Shown: positions 8,428 through 18,134, numbered from the stretch's first letter. The stretch is 64,000 nt of DNA from Agrobacterium tumefaciens (GCF_009649785.1 NZ_WJOK01000007.1:62001-126000), one strand, 5' to 3'. Translations and numbers: made by a program. Notes: generated by a model from the sequence alone, not told the origin.

Positions 8428-9372
8428 TTACAATTCCACGTCATAGACCCTGTCGTGGGTGGCAACACGGGCCTCTCCTGATGGAGTCACCCAGCCACGG
8501 AACATGCCGGGCGTATTATAGGGTGCGGCAATGCCACCTTCGGCATCGATGGCGACAAGACCCGCACCGATATCGTAGGGCGCCAGATCCTTGTGGACGA
8601 GGTTGCCGGCGGCGGTTTCCAGATCCTGCCCGAGATAGGCGACACGGGACGCGATCTCATGGCCGACGACGTAACGGATGAAAAATTCACCCTTGCCGGT
8701 GCCGGAAACGGCGCAGGCGCCGTCGCGTGCATAGGTGCCCGCCCCGATCACCGGGCTGTCACCCACCCGGCCGTCAGGCTTGTTGGTGTAGCCGCCGGTG
8801 GATGTCGCGGCTGCGAGATGCCCAGCAGCATCGAGTGCCACGGCACCGACGGTTCCGTGTTTTTCGTTTTCCGTCGCTTCCGTACCTGCGGTGGCATGGG
8901 CCTTCATGGCCGCCAGCGCCTCGACACGCTTTTGCGTGGTGAAGTAGGATTGAGGCTCCGTGGCAAGCCCCTTCTCCTTCGCAAACCGGTCAGCCGCTTC
9001 ACCGGTGAGATAGACTGCGCGTTCATCCTCCATCAGCGCCCGGGCCGCCTTTACCGGGTTGCGGATGGCGCGGGAGGCGCTGATTGCGCCTGCCGCAAGG
9101 GTCTTGCCATCCATGATCGACGCGTCGAGTTCGTGAATGCCATTCTCGTTGAGCGCCGCCCCATGGCCTGCGTTGAAATGCGGGCTGTCCTCCATAACGA
9201 CGACTGCCGCCTCAACCGCTTCCAGCGCAGTTCCGCCAGCCTTGAGCACACCATAACCGGCGCGCAGTGCCACCGCCAGATCGTGGCGCGCCGCTTCCCA
9301 TTCCTCCGGAGTCATGCTGTCTTCCGGCATAACCCCGCAACCACCGTGAATGGCCAGTGCGATCTTCGTCAT
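8428..9372 (-). CDS. iaaA: Isoaspartyl peptidase / plant-type L-asparaginase (Ntn hydrolase)
   Basis: A 314-residue N-terminal-nucleophile amidohydrolase. The start at ATG 9372 gives MTKIALAIHGGCG, the family's standard opening; an upstream GTG at 9399 would add nine residues. The precursor is expected to self-cleave before Thr174 in KHGTVGAVALD, and the second conserved block TSTGG plus GRVGDSP follows. Such enzymes hydrolyse L-asparagine and beta-aspartyl dipeptides. It is the last gene of the second peptide-ABC operon, 45 bp after the HyuA-like gene. That suggests the imported ligand yields an Asn- or isoAsp-like amide after ring opening; this link is inference. Confidence 0.9.
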   Translation of the reverse strand: MTKIALAIHGGCGVMPEDSMTPEEWEAARHDLAVALRAGYGVLKAGGTALEAVEAAVVVMEDSPHFNAGHGAALNENGIHELDASIMDGKTLAAGAISASRAIRNPVKAARALMEDERAVYLTGEAADRFAKEKGLATEPQSYFTTQKRVEALAAMKAHATAGTEATENEKHGTVGAVALDAAGHLAAATSTGGYTNKPDGRVGDSPVIGAGTYARDGACAVSGTGKGEFFIRYVVGHEIASRVAYLGQDLETAAGNLVHKDLAPYDIGAGLVAIDAEGGIAAPYNTPGMFRGWVTPSGEARVATHDRVYDVEL

Positions 9373-9417
9373 ATCCTCACTCCACTGTTGCCCCGCCACA
9401 GGCAGGGCCTCTTACCA

Positions 9418-10956
9418 TCAATGAAAGGCGATATCGCCGATAACACGCACGCGGACCCTGCGAGCGCCGCCAGGCAGATAGGCGATGGGAATATCCTCCA
9501 CCTCAAGCGTCTTGAGGCTCGCGCGCTCCGCTCCCGAAGCGACCGCTGCGTTCTGCGCTTCGGTCTCGGCTTTCGCAAGGGCTTCGTCGCGGCTCAACCC
9601 GGAAAAGACCTGATCTACCTCACCGGACACCTGCGCCATCGCTGCGCCGAGCGCATTGGCAACGCCTGCATTTTCCACACGAAGCACCTCGGATGCGCCC
9701 GGCACCTGCTCCGGTATCAGGAATGCGCCGCCGCCGACCGCAACCAGCGGCACGTCTTCGGCTGATGTCTTCATCTGGTCGAAACTGTCGGCCACCATGT
9801 CGCGGATACGGCCGAGCGTCGCCTGCACGAATGCCGGATCGAGGCCCTTCACACGATCCCTGTCACCCATCTCGATCAGGCCTGCCGCAACGGCGATATC
9901 CGATGCCGTCAGTGTCTCGCCACCGAAAACGCGGGCTTCGGTCAGGATGCGATACCCAACCGAGCGCGGGCCGATCTTGCCTGTCTGCGGGTCGACAATG
10001 GTGCCGCCGCCCAGTGCTACAGGTAGAAGATCGGGCATGCGGAACAGGGTGCGGACCCCGCCAATATGGACAATATTATTTGCCTCACGCGGAAAACCAC
10101 CGACAAGGCAACCAATATCGGAGGTGGTGCCGCCGACATCCACCACCATGGCATCGGAAAGCCCTGTGAGAAAAGCCGCACCACGCATCGAATTGGTCGG
10201 GCCGGAAGCGAAGCTGTGCACGGGGTTTGCGGCAGCCACATCCGCAAGCGCCACGGTGCCGTCATTCTGTGTAAGATAAAACGGCGCCTTTACACCTGCT
10301 TCGCGCAGCGCATCCGAAAATGCCTGTACCGTGGTCCTGCCAAGCGTCTGCAAGGCGGCATTCAGAAGTGCGACGTTTTCGCGCTCCAGAAGCCCGATAC
10401 GGCCCAGCGTATGGGAAAGCGTGATGCGTGCGTCGGGGATCACCGAACGGACAATCTCTGCCGCCCTCACCTCGCACTCCGTGGTCAGCGGCGAAAAGGT
10501 TGCCGAAATGGCGATCGAGGTAATGCCTGCATCGCGGATTTTCATCGCCGCTTCACGGACTTCATCCGGGATCATCGGCACCAGCGGACTGCCATCGTAT
10601 TCATGGCCACCATGAACCATGAAGATCAGCGGATCGACGGCCTCGTAGAGATCCTTCGGCCAGTCGCACATGGGCGGCAGTGAAGAACCGGTCGGCAGCG
10701 CGATGCGGATGGCCGCAACTCGCTCCAGCCGGGCGCGCTCCACGACAGCATTGGTGAAATGGGTGGTGCCGATCATAACCGCATCGATCGGGCGATCTGC
10801 CGCGCCGACATGGCCAGACACGTGAGCGAGGGCCGCCTTCACGCCGGACAGGACATCCTGCGTGGTCGGAACCTTGATCGAGGCAACGATGGCGTCTCCA
10901 TCGATCAGAACGGCATCCGTATTGGTGCCGCCAACGTCAATACCGATGCGTTTCAT
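9418..10956 (-). CDS. HyuA-type hydantoinase/oxoprolinase family ATPase, copy 1
   Basis: A 512-residue protein of the ATP-dependent hydantoinase A / 5-oxoprolinase / acetone carboxylase beta superfamily. Nucleotide-binding loops are visible: DVGGTNTD at 7-14 and DVGGTTSD at 273-280. TQNDGT (229-234) and SGPTNS (251-256) lie between them. Characterised relatives open cyclic amides (hydantoin, oxoproline, caprolactam) using ATP, normally with a HyuB partner. No HyuB gene is present here; a DUF917 gene overlaps the start by 4 bp (ATGA) instead. A second, clearly paralogous copy lies at 14910-16466. The exact substrate is unknown. Confidence 0.88.
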   Translation of the reverse strand: MKRIGIDVGGTNTDAVLIDGDAIVASIKVPTTQDVLSGVKAALAHVSGHVGAADRPIDAVMIGTTHFTNAVVERARLERVAAIRIALPTGSSLPPMCDWPKDLYEAVDPLIFMVHGGHEYDGSPLVPMIPDEVREAAMKIRDAGITSIAISATFSPLTTECEVRAAEIVRSVIPDARITLSHTLGRIGLLERENVALLNAALQTLGRTTVQAFSDALREAGVKAPFYLTQNDGTVALADVAAANPVHSFASGPTNSMRGAAFLTGLSDAMVVDVGGTTSDIGCLVGGFPREANNIVHIGGVRTLFRMPDLLPVALGGGTIVDPQTGKIGPRSVGYRILTEARVFGGETLTASDIAVAAGLIEMGDRDRVKGLDPAFVQATLGRIRDMVADSFDQMKTSAEDVPLVAVGGGAFLIPEQVPGASEVLRVENAGVANALGAAMAQVSGEVDQVFSGLSRDEALAKAETEAQNAAVASGAERASLKTLEVEDIPIAYLPGGARRVRVRVIGDIAFH

Positions 10957-12029
10957 GGGAATACCGATCTGAAATCAATGTCATAACCGAAGGCACGCGG
11001 GCCAACGGCAGCAATGCCGGCAGGCGTCGTCAAGAGTTCCGGTGCCGGCAGGGCGATAACCGTGACACGCTGGCCATAGCGCACCGATTCCGTGCCGATG
11101 GCGCTGCCCGAAACAGTGTCGAGAAGGCAGATCAGGTCCGGCGTCATGGCGACCGGCTGGCCGTCGCGGAAGGCGACCGCCCACTCGTTCTGGAAGGCAA
11201 GTTCCATGCGTGAGCCGCGATCGGCGTCGATGCCTTCAATGGTCGTACTGCCGCGCAGAAAGCCACCGGTGGTCTCGCGGGCGACATCCACCACCTTGCC
11301 GCGGAACAGCTGTTTGCCACCCTCATGGTTGAGAACCGCCTGAACCGGGTCATCATGGCGTGCACGCGCCTCCATCACCGCGCGCCCGAGTTCGGTCGCC
11401 TTTGTGACGGTGTAATGAATGCCCCATTCCTTCACTTCCTTGCCGGTGCGCGGCGCCTTGCAGGTGGCGGCGGTGGAACCAACTTCGGTGCAGACCTTGC
11501 GCGAGATGCGCTCCATCCATTTCCACGATGCAGCGCGTGTCACGATCACCTCATTGTCTCGTACATCGACCAGCGATAATGGAGACATCGGCAGATTGCC
11601 GATGGCGAATGAGGTCATCTGCGCTTCGGGATAAGCACGTCCCATGGCATCGGCATTCACGACGGGACGGTCGAGCATGGCGGCGGCGAGGAAGGACGAT
11701 AACGCATTCGAACCGCCGATTTCCACGCTCATGATCGCCCGGAAAGGCTTGCCGAGATAATCCTCCATGACCTCGACCGCGCGGGCAAGATGAACGGGGT
11801 CTCCCAGCCGTTCCTGACCAACAAGCGGTGCACCCATCTTGGAGACGACCGCAACCATGTCGTCATCAGCAAGCGCCATGGGGTCCATGACCTTCACCCG
11901 TCTGCCTTCGGCATAAAGACGGCGCAGATTGAGCGTCGAGATATAGGGATTGCCTCCACCGCCCGTTCCCAGAATCCAGGCGCCGGTGGCAAGAGGTTCG
12001 ATATCGTCTTCGGAAAATTCCTGGATCAT
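10953..12029 (-). CDS. DUF917 (S-methyl-thiohydantoin-desulfurase-like) protein, copy 1
   Basis: A 358-residue DUF917 family protein. The hallmark GTGGGGNPY is at residues 21-29, followed by the conserved SVEIGGSNA and ADAMGRAYPE segments in the first half. As I recall, Pfam now labels this family after a member that desulfurises S-methyl-thiohydantoin, a ring related to hydantoin, which fits the HyuA-like partner. It overlaps that partner's start by 4 bp. The gene sits directly after the binding-protein gene, with a stem-loop in between. The true reaction here is unproven. Confidence 0.85.
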   Translation of the reverse strand: MIQEFSEDDIEPLATGAWILGTGGGGNPYISTLNLRRLYAEGRRVKVMDPMALADDDMVAVVSKMGAPLVGQERLGDPVHLARAVEVMEDYLGKPFRAIMSVEIGGSNALSSFLAAAMLDRPVVNADAMGRAYPEAQMTSFAIGNLPMSPLSLVDVRDNEVIVTRAASWKWMERISRKVCTEVGSTAATCKAPRTGKEVKEWGIHYTVTKATELGRAVMEARARHDDPVQAVLNHEGGKQLFRGKVVDVARETTGGFLRGSTTIEGIDADRGSRMELAFQNEWAVAFRDGQPVAMTPDLICLLDTVSGSAIGTESVRYGQRVTVIALPAPELLTTPAGIAAVGPRAFGYDIDFRSVFP

Positions 12030-12103
12030 GCGTCATCCTCGGGCATGCCGCAGCCTTTCCGGCGCAAGCGATGCTCCTTCCCTTTATCGTTCCAAGTCTC
12101 ATC

Positions 12104-12125
12104 GGCCCCGCCCTGCGGCGGGACC
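12104..12125 (-). terminator. Stem-loop after the second peptide-binding protein gene
   Basis: A 9-bp GC-rich stem with one mismatch (12104-12112 with 12117-12125, 4-nt loop) in the gap between the binding-protein stop and the DUF917 start. There is no T-run after it in the minus direction, so it is more likely an mRNA-processing or stabilising hairpin than a full terminator. Confidence 0.5.
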
Positions 12126-12144
12126 GCTTTTCATGGGACGGAGA

Positions 12145-13740
12145 TCACTCCGCCTTGCAGTCCCAATGGAAGTTGGAGAAGTTCAGGTCCCAGCTCTGCA
12201 TGGGAATGAACTCGTAACCCTGAAGGCACTTGTTCGCCGCATAACGGCGGTTCGGCGCAACCGCCCAGACATCCGGTTGAAGATCGGCGATCTTGGTCTG
12301 CAGTTCCTTGTAGGTTGCGTTCTGTTCGCTGGTATCGGTCGTGGCACGGACCTTGTCGATCAGCCCGTCGATTTCCGCGTTCTGCAGCCATTCCATCGAC
12401 ATCCATGTGCCTGATGCCTTGGAGTGATACTGGTTGTAGAACATCGCATCCGGAGACGGATAGGTCGGCGAGATATTCACCTGCGTCGACGCAGGCGTCG
12501 TTTCAGGCTTGGAGGAAAGCTCGACGATACGGTTCCACGGCTCTGGCTTGATATCGAGCGTAATACCGATTTGCTCGAGGCTGGATTGCAAAAGCAGCGC
12601 CACTTCCGCCTCGAAGGCCAGCGAAGCGACATAGCTGTTGACCAGCGTGATTTTCTGGCCGGCATATTTCGACTTCGCCAGTTCTTCCTTCGCCTTTTCC
12701 AGATCGTAGACGCCGGGCTGAATATCGCCGTTATGCGCGTCCTTGAAAGCGTCGGATAGCGGCCCCTGCATGTCGAAACCGGGATAGATCACTTCCTGGA
12801 TCGTCTTGTAATCCGTCGCATAGGCAATGGCGCGACGAACGTGAACGTCGTCGGTCGGGTAAACCTTGGTGTTGAGCTTGATGACGAAACCGCCGGCGGT
12901 GCGGGTCTGGATGAGCTTGTAATCCTTCATCCGGCCAATGGATTCATAGGTGTCGTTGCCAAGGCCGTGCGAGGAAAGGCCAAGTTCGCCCTTTTCAGCC
13001 AGCGCCTTGACGGTAGCGTCGTCGCTCGTCTGGGCGAAGCGTACTTCGTCGATCGGCTTGCCCTTGGTCCAACCAAGGAAATAGTCCGCATTGCGGGCAA
13101 TGACCATATCGGCAGAACGGTTGTAGCTGACGAGCTTGTATGGGCCGGAACCGGCGGAATGTTCGCCCACATAAGCCTCGCCCCACTTGTCTTCGGGCTT
13201 GGCATTGGCTTCGATCAACGTCTTGTTCAACGCCATCATCAGCGGCGTGGAGGCCATGAAGGGCGAAAACTGACGCTCGATCTTCATGACGAGCGTCGCA
13301 TCATCAGGCGCGCTGACGTTTTCGGGCTTCAGTACGCCGACGATGAGGTTCGACGGCCCCTTGTTGATGCCGAGCAGGCGCTGCACCGACCAGACGAGAT
13401 CGGCAGCCTTCACCGCCGTGCCATCCTGGAACTTCGCATCGTCGCGCAGATGGAAGGTATAGGTCAGGCCGTCTGCAGAAATATCCCAGGACTTTGCCAG
13501 ATGCGGCACGATTTCGCCCTTGGCGTTCACCGTGGTCAGGCCGTCATACATGTTCACGATGGCCATGTAGCCGGTATAGTCAGTCACTTTCGCCGGGTCG
13601 AGCGAGCTGAATATCTGCATGGTGTTGACCGCGACCGAAACCTTGTCATCCGCAAAAGCAGCGGAAGAAACAAGCGGCAACGCGATTGCCGTGCCGAGCG
13701 CAAGCACGGCAAGGCGGGAAGGAAGTCCTGGCATTTTCAT
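12145..13740 (-). CDS. Peptide/opine-type ABC transporter, periplasmic substrate-binding protein (SBP family 5)
   Basis: A 531-residue binding protein with a clear signal peptide (MKMPGLPSRLAVLALGTAIA, cleavage after SSAAFA near residue 30). Family-5 motifs appear: SWDISADGLTYTFHLRDD with FQDGTAVKAADLVWS, and GSGPYKLVSYN. The C-terminal region QTKIADLQPDVWAVAP is also typical. It is separated from its own permease genes (18135-20044) by the HyuA-like and DUF917 genes. It stands in the middle of the operon, flanked on both sides by DUF917 genes. The ligand could be a hydantoin-like or cyclic-amide compound given the neighbours (inference). Confidence 0.92.
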   Translation of the reverse strand: MKMPGLPSRLAVLALGTAIALPLVSSAAFADDKVSVAVNTMQIFSSLDPAKVTDYTGYMAIVNMYDGLTTVNAKGEIVPHLAKSWDISADGLTYTFHLRDDAKFQDGTAVKAADLVWSVQRLLGINKGPSNLIVGVLKPENVSAPDDATLVMKIERQFSPFMASTPLMMALNKTLIEANAKPEDKWGEAYVGEHSAGSGPYKLVSYNRSADMVIARNADYFLGWTKGKPIDEVRFAQTSDDATVKALAEKGELGLSSHGLGNDTYESIGRMKDYKLIQTRTAGGFVIKLNTKVYPTDDVHVRRAIAYATDYKTIQEVIYPGFDMQGPLSDAFKDAHNGDIQPGVYDLEKAKEELAKSKYAGQKITLVNSYVASLAFEAEVALLLQSSLEQIGITLDIKPEPWNRIVELSSKPETTPASTQVNISPTYPSPDAMFYNQYHSKASGTWMSMEWLQNAEIDGLIDKVRATTDTSEQNATYKELQTKIADLQPDVWAVAPNRRYAANKCLQGYEFIPMQSWDLNFSNFHWDCKAE

Positions 13741-13783
13741 TGTCGTTCTCCTCTTTATTGCGGGTCATTTGCCCCGCTTATGG

Positions 13784-14917
13784 TTAGGCAGCCTTGCCGA
13801 CCGGGACGGGCAGCGGTGAGAAAGGAATGTCCGGGTAACCGAAAGCCGCCGGTCCAACGACTTCGAGCGCGCGGGCGCTGCGCAGCAGATCGTGGCAGGG
13901 GATCGCGACCACGGCCACGCGCTGGCCGTAACGCAGGACTTCGGTGGTGATCGGGTAACCGGTATCGACATCGAGCAAGACGATCAGATCAGGGACGGTC
14001 ACTTCCACCTTGCCGTCACGGCGGAACAGCAGGAATTCGTTCTGGATCGCCACGCTCGCCGTCTGGCCCGAGCAATCGTCGAAGCCGGAAAGCTCGACAT
14101 CGCCCACGGCGAAACCGCCGCGCAGATGGCGTTTCAGATCGGTGATCTTGCCGTTGAAGATGCGCCGTCCACCTTCAAGCGCGCAGACTGCCGCAATCGG
14201 GTCTTCCTGCTGCTTGCGGGCACGGATCACCGCCTCGCCGAGCGCGATCGCCTTGGTGTAGGTTTTCGGAATACCATACTGGTGCACGTAGTGCGCCTGC
14301 ATCGGCGCGGTCGCTAGCATTGCGCCGCCGCCCTGAGAAACGACGCAGGCGCGGGCCATGCGCTCGTGCCAGACTTCGGAAACGGCGTGGCTGAAGATCA
14401 CGGCATTGCCGTGCAGGTCGCACATCACCGATGGCGTCGAACTGTGGCCGTAGATGGAGAAGGTCGTCATCTGCATCTCTGGGAAAGCCCGGCCCATGCC
14501 GTCGCAATCGAGGATCGGCAGCCCACCAAGCGCCGCCGTCACCAGCGGGTTCATGGAGTTCGAGCCGCCGATTTCCTCGCAGACGATGGCGTCTACCGGC
14601 GTGCGGATCAGCTCTTCCATAGCGCGCAGGCAACGCAGACCCTCACGACCCTCGCGAATGCGCTCCACACCGACAACGGGGGCGCCAATGCCGCCGATGG
14701 ACATGCAAAGCGCGTCCGGCTCGATGGCGTCTGTCGCAAGGATCTTCATCTCGTAACCGGCCTTCATGGCCTCGAGTGCAAGCAGCTTACCCAGATAGGG
14801 ATTGCCGCCGCCGCCGGTGCCGAGAATGCCCGCACCGATTTCCAGCGCGTCGAGATCTTCCCTCGTCAGCGTACGCAATGCCGCTTCGTCATATTTCAGC
14901 TTGCGCGTCTCAGCCAT
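13784..14917 (-). CDS. DUF917 (S-methyl-thiohydantoin-desulfurase-like) protein, copy 2
   Basis: A 377-residue DUF917 protein. I choose ATG 14917 (MAETRKLKYDEAAL), which has GGGAG 7 nt upstream and overlaps the preceding HyuA-like stop by 8 bp; an in-frame start at 14938 is less well placed. It shares GTGGGGNPYLG, VCEEIGGSNS and CDGMGRAFPEMQ with copy 1, yet is clearly diverged, with an N-terminal extension of about 20 residues. That favours an old duplication or separate acquisition rather than a recent tandem copy. It is translationally coupled to HyuA copy 2. Confidence 0.85.
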   Translation of the reverse strand: MAETRKLKYDEAALRTLTREDLDALEIGAGILGTGGGGNPYLGKLLALEAMKAGYEMKILATDAIEPDALCMSIGGIGAPVVGVERIREGREGLRCLRAMEELIRTPVDAIVCEEIGGSNSMNPLVTAALGGLPILDCDGMGRAFPEMQMTTFSIYGHSSTPSVMCDLHGNAVIFSHAVSEVWHERMARACVVSQGGGAMLATAPMQAHYVHQYGIPKTYTKAIALGEAVIRARKQQEDPIAAVCALEGGRRIFNGKITDLKRHLRGGFAVGDVELSGFDDCSGQTASVAIQNEFLLFRRDGKVEVTVPDLIVLLDVDTGYPITTEVLRYGQRVAVVAIPCHDLLRSARALEVVGPAAFGYPDIPFSPLPVPVGKAA

Positions 14918-16466
14918 GGTTGGCTCCCATTTCTCCAACGACTTTCACATGAATGCGGGTGGCATTGCCGGGCAGATAGGCAAGCGGCATATCCTCGCGC
15001 TCGATGACTTCCAGCGTTTCGGCCAGTGCGCCAGCCGCAATCGCCTTTTCGCGTGCCTCGGCCTCCGCCTCCGCAAGCGCGCTTTCACGCGTGCGCCCCT
15101 CGATCAGCGAGAAGACGCGGTCCGTCTCGCCGCTGATCTGCGCGATCGCTGCACCCACGGCATTCGCCACCGCGAAATTCTCGGGGCGGATGACGTCCAG
15201 ATCGCCGATACGGTCAGGCATGAGAATGGAGCCGCCGCCAACGGCGATCACCGGCACCGGTGATGACGAGATGCGGCTGCGCTCCACACAGGACTCGAGC
15301 ATGTCGTTGATCTTTTTGACTGCGGCATCCACCAGCCGCTTGTCCAGAGTGGAAACCAGAGCCTTCTCGCCCACGTCTGCCTTGCCGGAGGCGACAGCGA
15401 TATCGGTTGCAGTCAGGGTCGTACCGCCGAAGCAGAGCGCCTCACGGCGGACGCGGTAACCAACTGATTTCGGGCCAACGGTGAGGCCATGTTCGCCATT
15501 GACCACCAGCGAGCCGCCACCGAGACCGATCGAGAACACATCCGGCATGCGGAAATTGGTACGCACGCCACCAATATCCACCGTCGTGGACGCCTGGCGC
15601 GGAAAGCCGTGCGACAGCGAGCCGACATCGGAGGTGGTGCCGCCGACATCCACGACCACGGCATCCTTGAGGCCGGTGAGGAAAGCAGCGCCGCGCATGG
15701 AATTCGTCGGGCCGGAGGCGAAGGTGAGCACAGGGAAGCCGCGCACCACATCCGCTGCCATCAGCGTGCCGTCGTTCTGGGTGATGTAGAACGGGCAGGT
15801 TATGCCCGCTGCCTTCAGCGCCTCGCCGAAAGCGGCAACGGTGCGGTCCGCAAGCGAAAGAAGGCTGGCATTCATGATCGCAGCACTTTCGCGGGCGAGC
15901 AGACCATGCCGTCCGATATCCTTGGACATAACCACCGGCAGGCCGGGGCAGCGCTCCTGCAGGATATCCTTCGCCCGCACTTCCATCGCATCATTGATGC
16001 CGCTGAAGACGCAGGTGACGGCCGCGGCCTTCAGGCCCTTTGCGCGGATATCGGCGGCGATGCGGACAATCTCGTCCTCATCGAGGGCTGAGATTTCGCG
16101 ACCGTCGAATTCATATCCGCCGCGGACCTGATAACCGTGGTTACCAACGATTTCCCGGAGGTCATCCGGCCAGTCGACCATCGGCGGCAGGCCGGCGCCG
16201 GACGGCAGGCCGATCCGGATGGCGGCGACCTCGTCCATATGCCGCCGCTCGATCACCGCATTGGTGAAATGCGTGGTGCCGATCATCACGGCACCGATGT
16301 GTGCCCTGTCGATGCCCGACGCCTCGATCACCTTTTCAAGGGCTTCGATGACACCGGACGTCACATCTTCGGTGGTGGAGGCTTTCACCCCCGCCAGAAC
16401 AGTCTTTTCCTGTAACACAACGGCATCGGTATTTGTGCCGCCGACGTCAATTCCAACGCGATACAC
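14910..16466 (-). CDS. HyuA-type hydantoinase/oxoprolinase family ATPase, copy 2
   Basis: A 518-residue paralogue of the 9418-10956 gene, with the same DVGGTNTD N-terminal and DVGGTTSDVG central nucleotide loops, TQNDGT and SGPTNSMRG. The start is taken as GTG 16466 (MYRVGIDVGG), with AGAGGAG 6-8 nt upstream; a TTG at 16487 would overlap the ATPase gene. A 17-bp gap follows the ATPase stop. As with copy 1, no HyuB partner gene is nearby, and DUF917 copy 2 is coupled to it. It is probably an ATP-dependent cyclic-amide-acting enzyme in the cytoplasm, substrate unknown. Confidence 0.87.
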   Translation of the reverse strand: MYRVGIDVGGTNTDAVVLQEKTVLAGVKASTTEDVTSGVIEALEKVIEASGIDRAHIGAVMIGTTHFTNAVIERRHMDEVAAIRIGLPSGAGLPPMVDWPDDLREIVGNHGYQVRGGYEFDGREISALDEDEIVRIAADIRAKGLKAAAVTCVFSGINDAMEVRAKDILQERCPGLPVVMSKDIGRHGLLARESAAIMNASLLSLADRTVAAFGEALKAAGITCPFYITQNDGTLMAADVVRGFPVLTFASGPTNSMRGAAFLTGLKDAVVVDVGGTTSDVGSLSHGFPRQASTTVDIGGVRTNFRMPDVFSIGLGGGSLVVNGEHGLTVGPKSVGYRVRREALCFGGTTLTATDIAVASGKADVGEKALVSTLDKRLVDAAVKKINDMLESCVERSRISSSPVPVIAVGGGSILMPDRIGDLDVIRPENFAVANAVGAAIAQISGETDRVFSLIEGRTRESALAEAEAEAREKAIAAGALAETLEVIEREDMPLAYLPGNATRIHVKVVGEMGANHG

Positions 16467-16483
16467 GTCAGGCTCCTCTTTTA

Positions 16484-18130
16484 TCAATCGGTCGTTTTTA
16501 CGAGGAAGCGCATACGCTCTTCCTCTGTCACGGTGGGTTTCAGGCGCTCTTCCTTGTCGGTAACGACGGGGATCGCCGCGATAAGGGCGCGGGTGTAGGG
16601 ATGCTTCGGCTCGGCGAAAACCGCAGACGTCACCCCTTCCTCGACGATCTCGCCACGCAGCATGATGGCGATGCGCGAACAGAAATTGCGCATCAGCGAG
16701 AGGTCGTGCGAGATCATCAGATAGGTCAGGCCAAGCTCTTCCCGCAGCTGCAGCAGAAGGTCGATAACGGTCTTCTGCACGGAGACATCAAGCGCCGCCG
16801 TCGGCTCGTCGAGGATGAGGATCTTCGGTTCAGCCGCGAGTGCACGGGCAATGGCGACACGCTGCTTCTGTCCGCCGGAAAGTTCATGCGGATATTTACC
16901 GAGATAGGATTGCGGCAATCGCACCAGCCCCATCAGTTCCTGCATCCGGCGTTCGCGCGCCTCACCGTCCATACCGATGGATTTCAACGGTAGGGTAAGC
17001 GTCTGCCTGACCGTGCGCTTCGGATTAAGGGAAGTGCCCGGATTTTGATAGACGATCTGCGTCAGCCGCTTGCCACGGCCGGGAGACGGGGCGTCGATGA
17101 CAAGATTGCCGGAGGTCGGGCGAGAAAGTCCCATGATCATCCGGGCGACCGAGGTTTTTCCAGAACCGGACTCGCCCGCAAGACCGAAAATTTCGCCGTC
17201 CTTCAGCGTCAGGTTCACATCGCGCACGGCGTGGTAACCGTTGCGTCTGCCGTAAATCTTGTTCAGGCCCTCGATGGTAACGATCGGCGAGCGTGTGCTC
17301 TGCGCCAGATCGGCGACACGCGGACCGTAGAGCGGCGGCACCGCATCCAGCAGCGAACGCGTGTAGTCCGCCACGGGAGCGTGCAGGATTTGCGTGCAGG
17401 GACCGGTCTCGACGATGTCGCCATGGTGCATAACCACGACCCGATCCGCCACCTTACGTACGACACCGAGATTATGGGTTATCATCAGCAGCGCCATATT
17501 TTCTTCGGCAACCAGCTGGTTGATGAGATTGAGAATTTCGTCCTGCGTGGTGACGTCGAGCGCCGTGCCGGGCTCATCCGCGATGAGGAGCTTCGGCTGA
17601 TGCAGCAGCGCAAGCCCGATCAACACGCGCTGGCGCATGCCGCCCGAAAGCTCGGACGGATAGGCATTCATGACCCGCTCGGTATCGCCAAGCTGTACGC
17701 GGCGCAGAACCGCTGCGATACGGGTGCGGCGCTCTGTCTTGGACGAGTTGATGCCGTTGCGCTTGTCGGCAAAGCGCATGACATCATCGAGATGCGTGCC
17801 GATCTTGAAGACCGGATTGAAGGAAGACAGCGGGTCCTGCATGATCAGCGAAAACGCCGTTCCCTTCAGCGCCTCGCGTTCCCTTCGCGGCATGGCGAGC
17901 ACATCCCGCCCGTCGATGACAATGGCGCCGGAGGCAATAGTGGCATTCTTCGGCAAAGTGCCGATGATAGCCTTGGCGGTGACCGATTTACCCGATCCGG
18001 TTTCGCCGATCAGCGCCACCCGCTCGCCGGCTGAGACTGTGAAGGCGACATCGCGCAGCACCTGGCGCGTGCGGCCGTAATTGGTGAAGCTGACGTTGAG
18101 GTTTTCGACTTTGAGAAGCGGTTCAGTCAT
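16484..18130 (-). CDS. Peptide-type ABC transporter, fused two-domain ATPase
   Basis: A 548-residue tandem ABC ATPase. Domain 1 has Walker A GETGSGKS at 42-49 and signature LSGGMRQR; domain 2 has Walker A GESGSGKT and signature LSGGQKQR. The ATG at 18130 (MTEPLLKVENLNV) has GGAAAG upstream and follows the DppC-type stop by 4 bp; an upstream in-frame start at 18160 would overlap that gene by 26 bp and is less likely. It energises the permeases at 18135-20044. Confidence 0.95.
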   Translation of the reverse strand: MTEPLLKVENLNVSFTNYGRTRQVLRDVAFTVSAGERVALIGETGSGKSVTAKAIIGTLPKNATIASGAIVIDGRDVLAMPRREREALKGTAFSLIMQDPLSSFNPVFKIGTHLDDVMRFADKRNGINSSKTERRTRIAAVLRRVQLGDTERVMNAYPSELSGGMRQRVLIGLALLHQPKLLIADEPGTALDVTTQDEILNLINQLVAEENMALLMITHNLGVVRKVADRVVVMHHGDIVETGPCTQILHAPVADYTRSLLDAVPPLYGPRVADLAQSTRSPIVTIEGLNKIYGRRNGYHAVRDVNLTLKDGEIFGLAGESGSGKTSVARMIMGLSRPTSGNLVIDAPSPGRGKRLTQIVYQNPGTSLNPKRTVRQTLTLPLKSIGMDGEARERRMQELMGLVRLPQSYLGKYPHELSGGQKQRVAIARALAAEPKILILDEPTAALDVSVQKTVIDLLLQLREELGLTYLMISHDLSLMRNFCSRIAIMLRGEIVEEGVTSAVFAEPKHPYTRALIAAIPVVTDKEERLKPTVTEEERMRFLVKTTD

Positions 18131-18134
18131 GGCT

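Noticed and set aside
8593..9765. Plus-strand open frame of 390 codons
   Set aside because: It spans the ends of two well-supported minus-strand genes (isoaspartyl peptidase and HyuA copy 1) and has shadow-type composition.
12841..13950. Plus-strand open frame of 369 codons
   Set aside because: It is antisense to a clear family-5 binding protein and the end of a DUF917 gene; no motifs.
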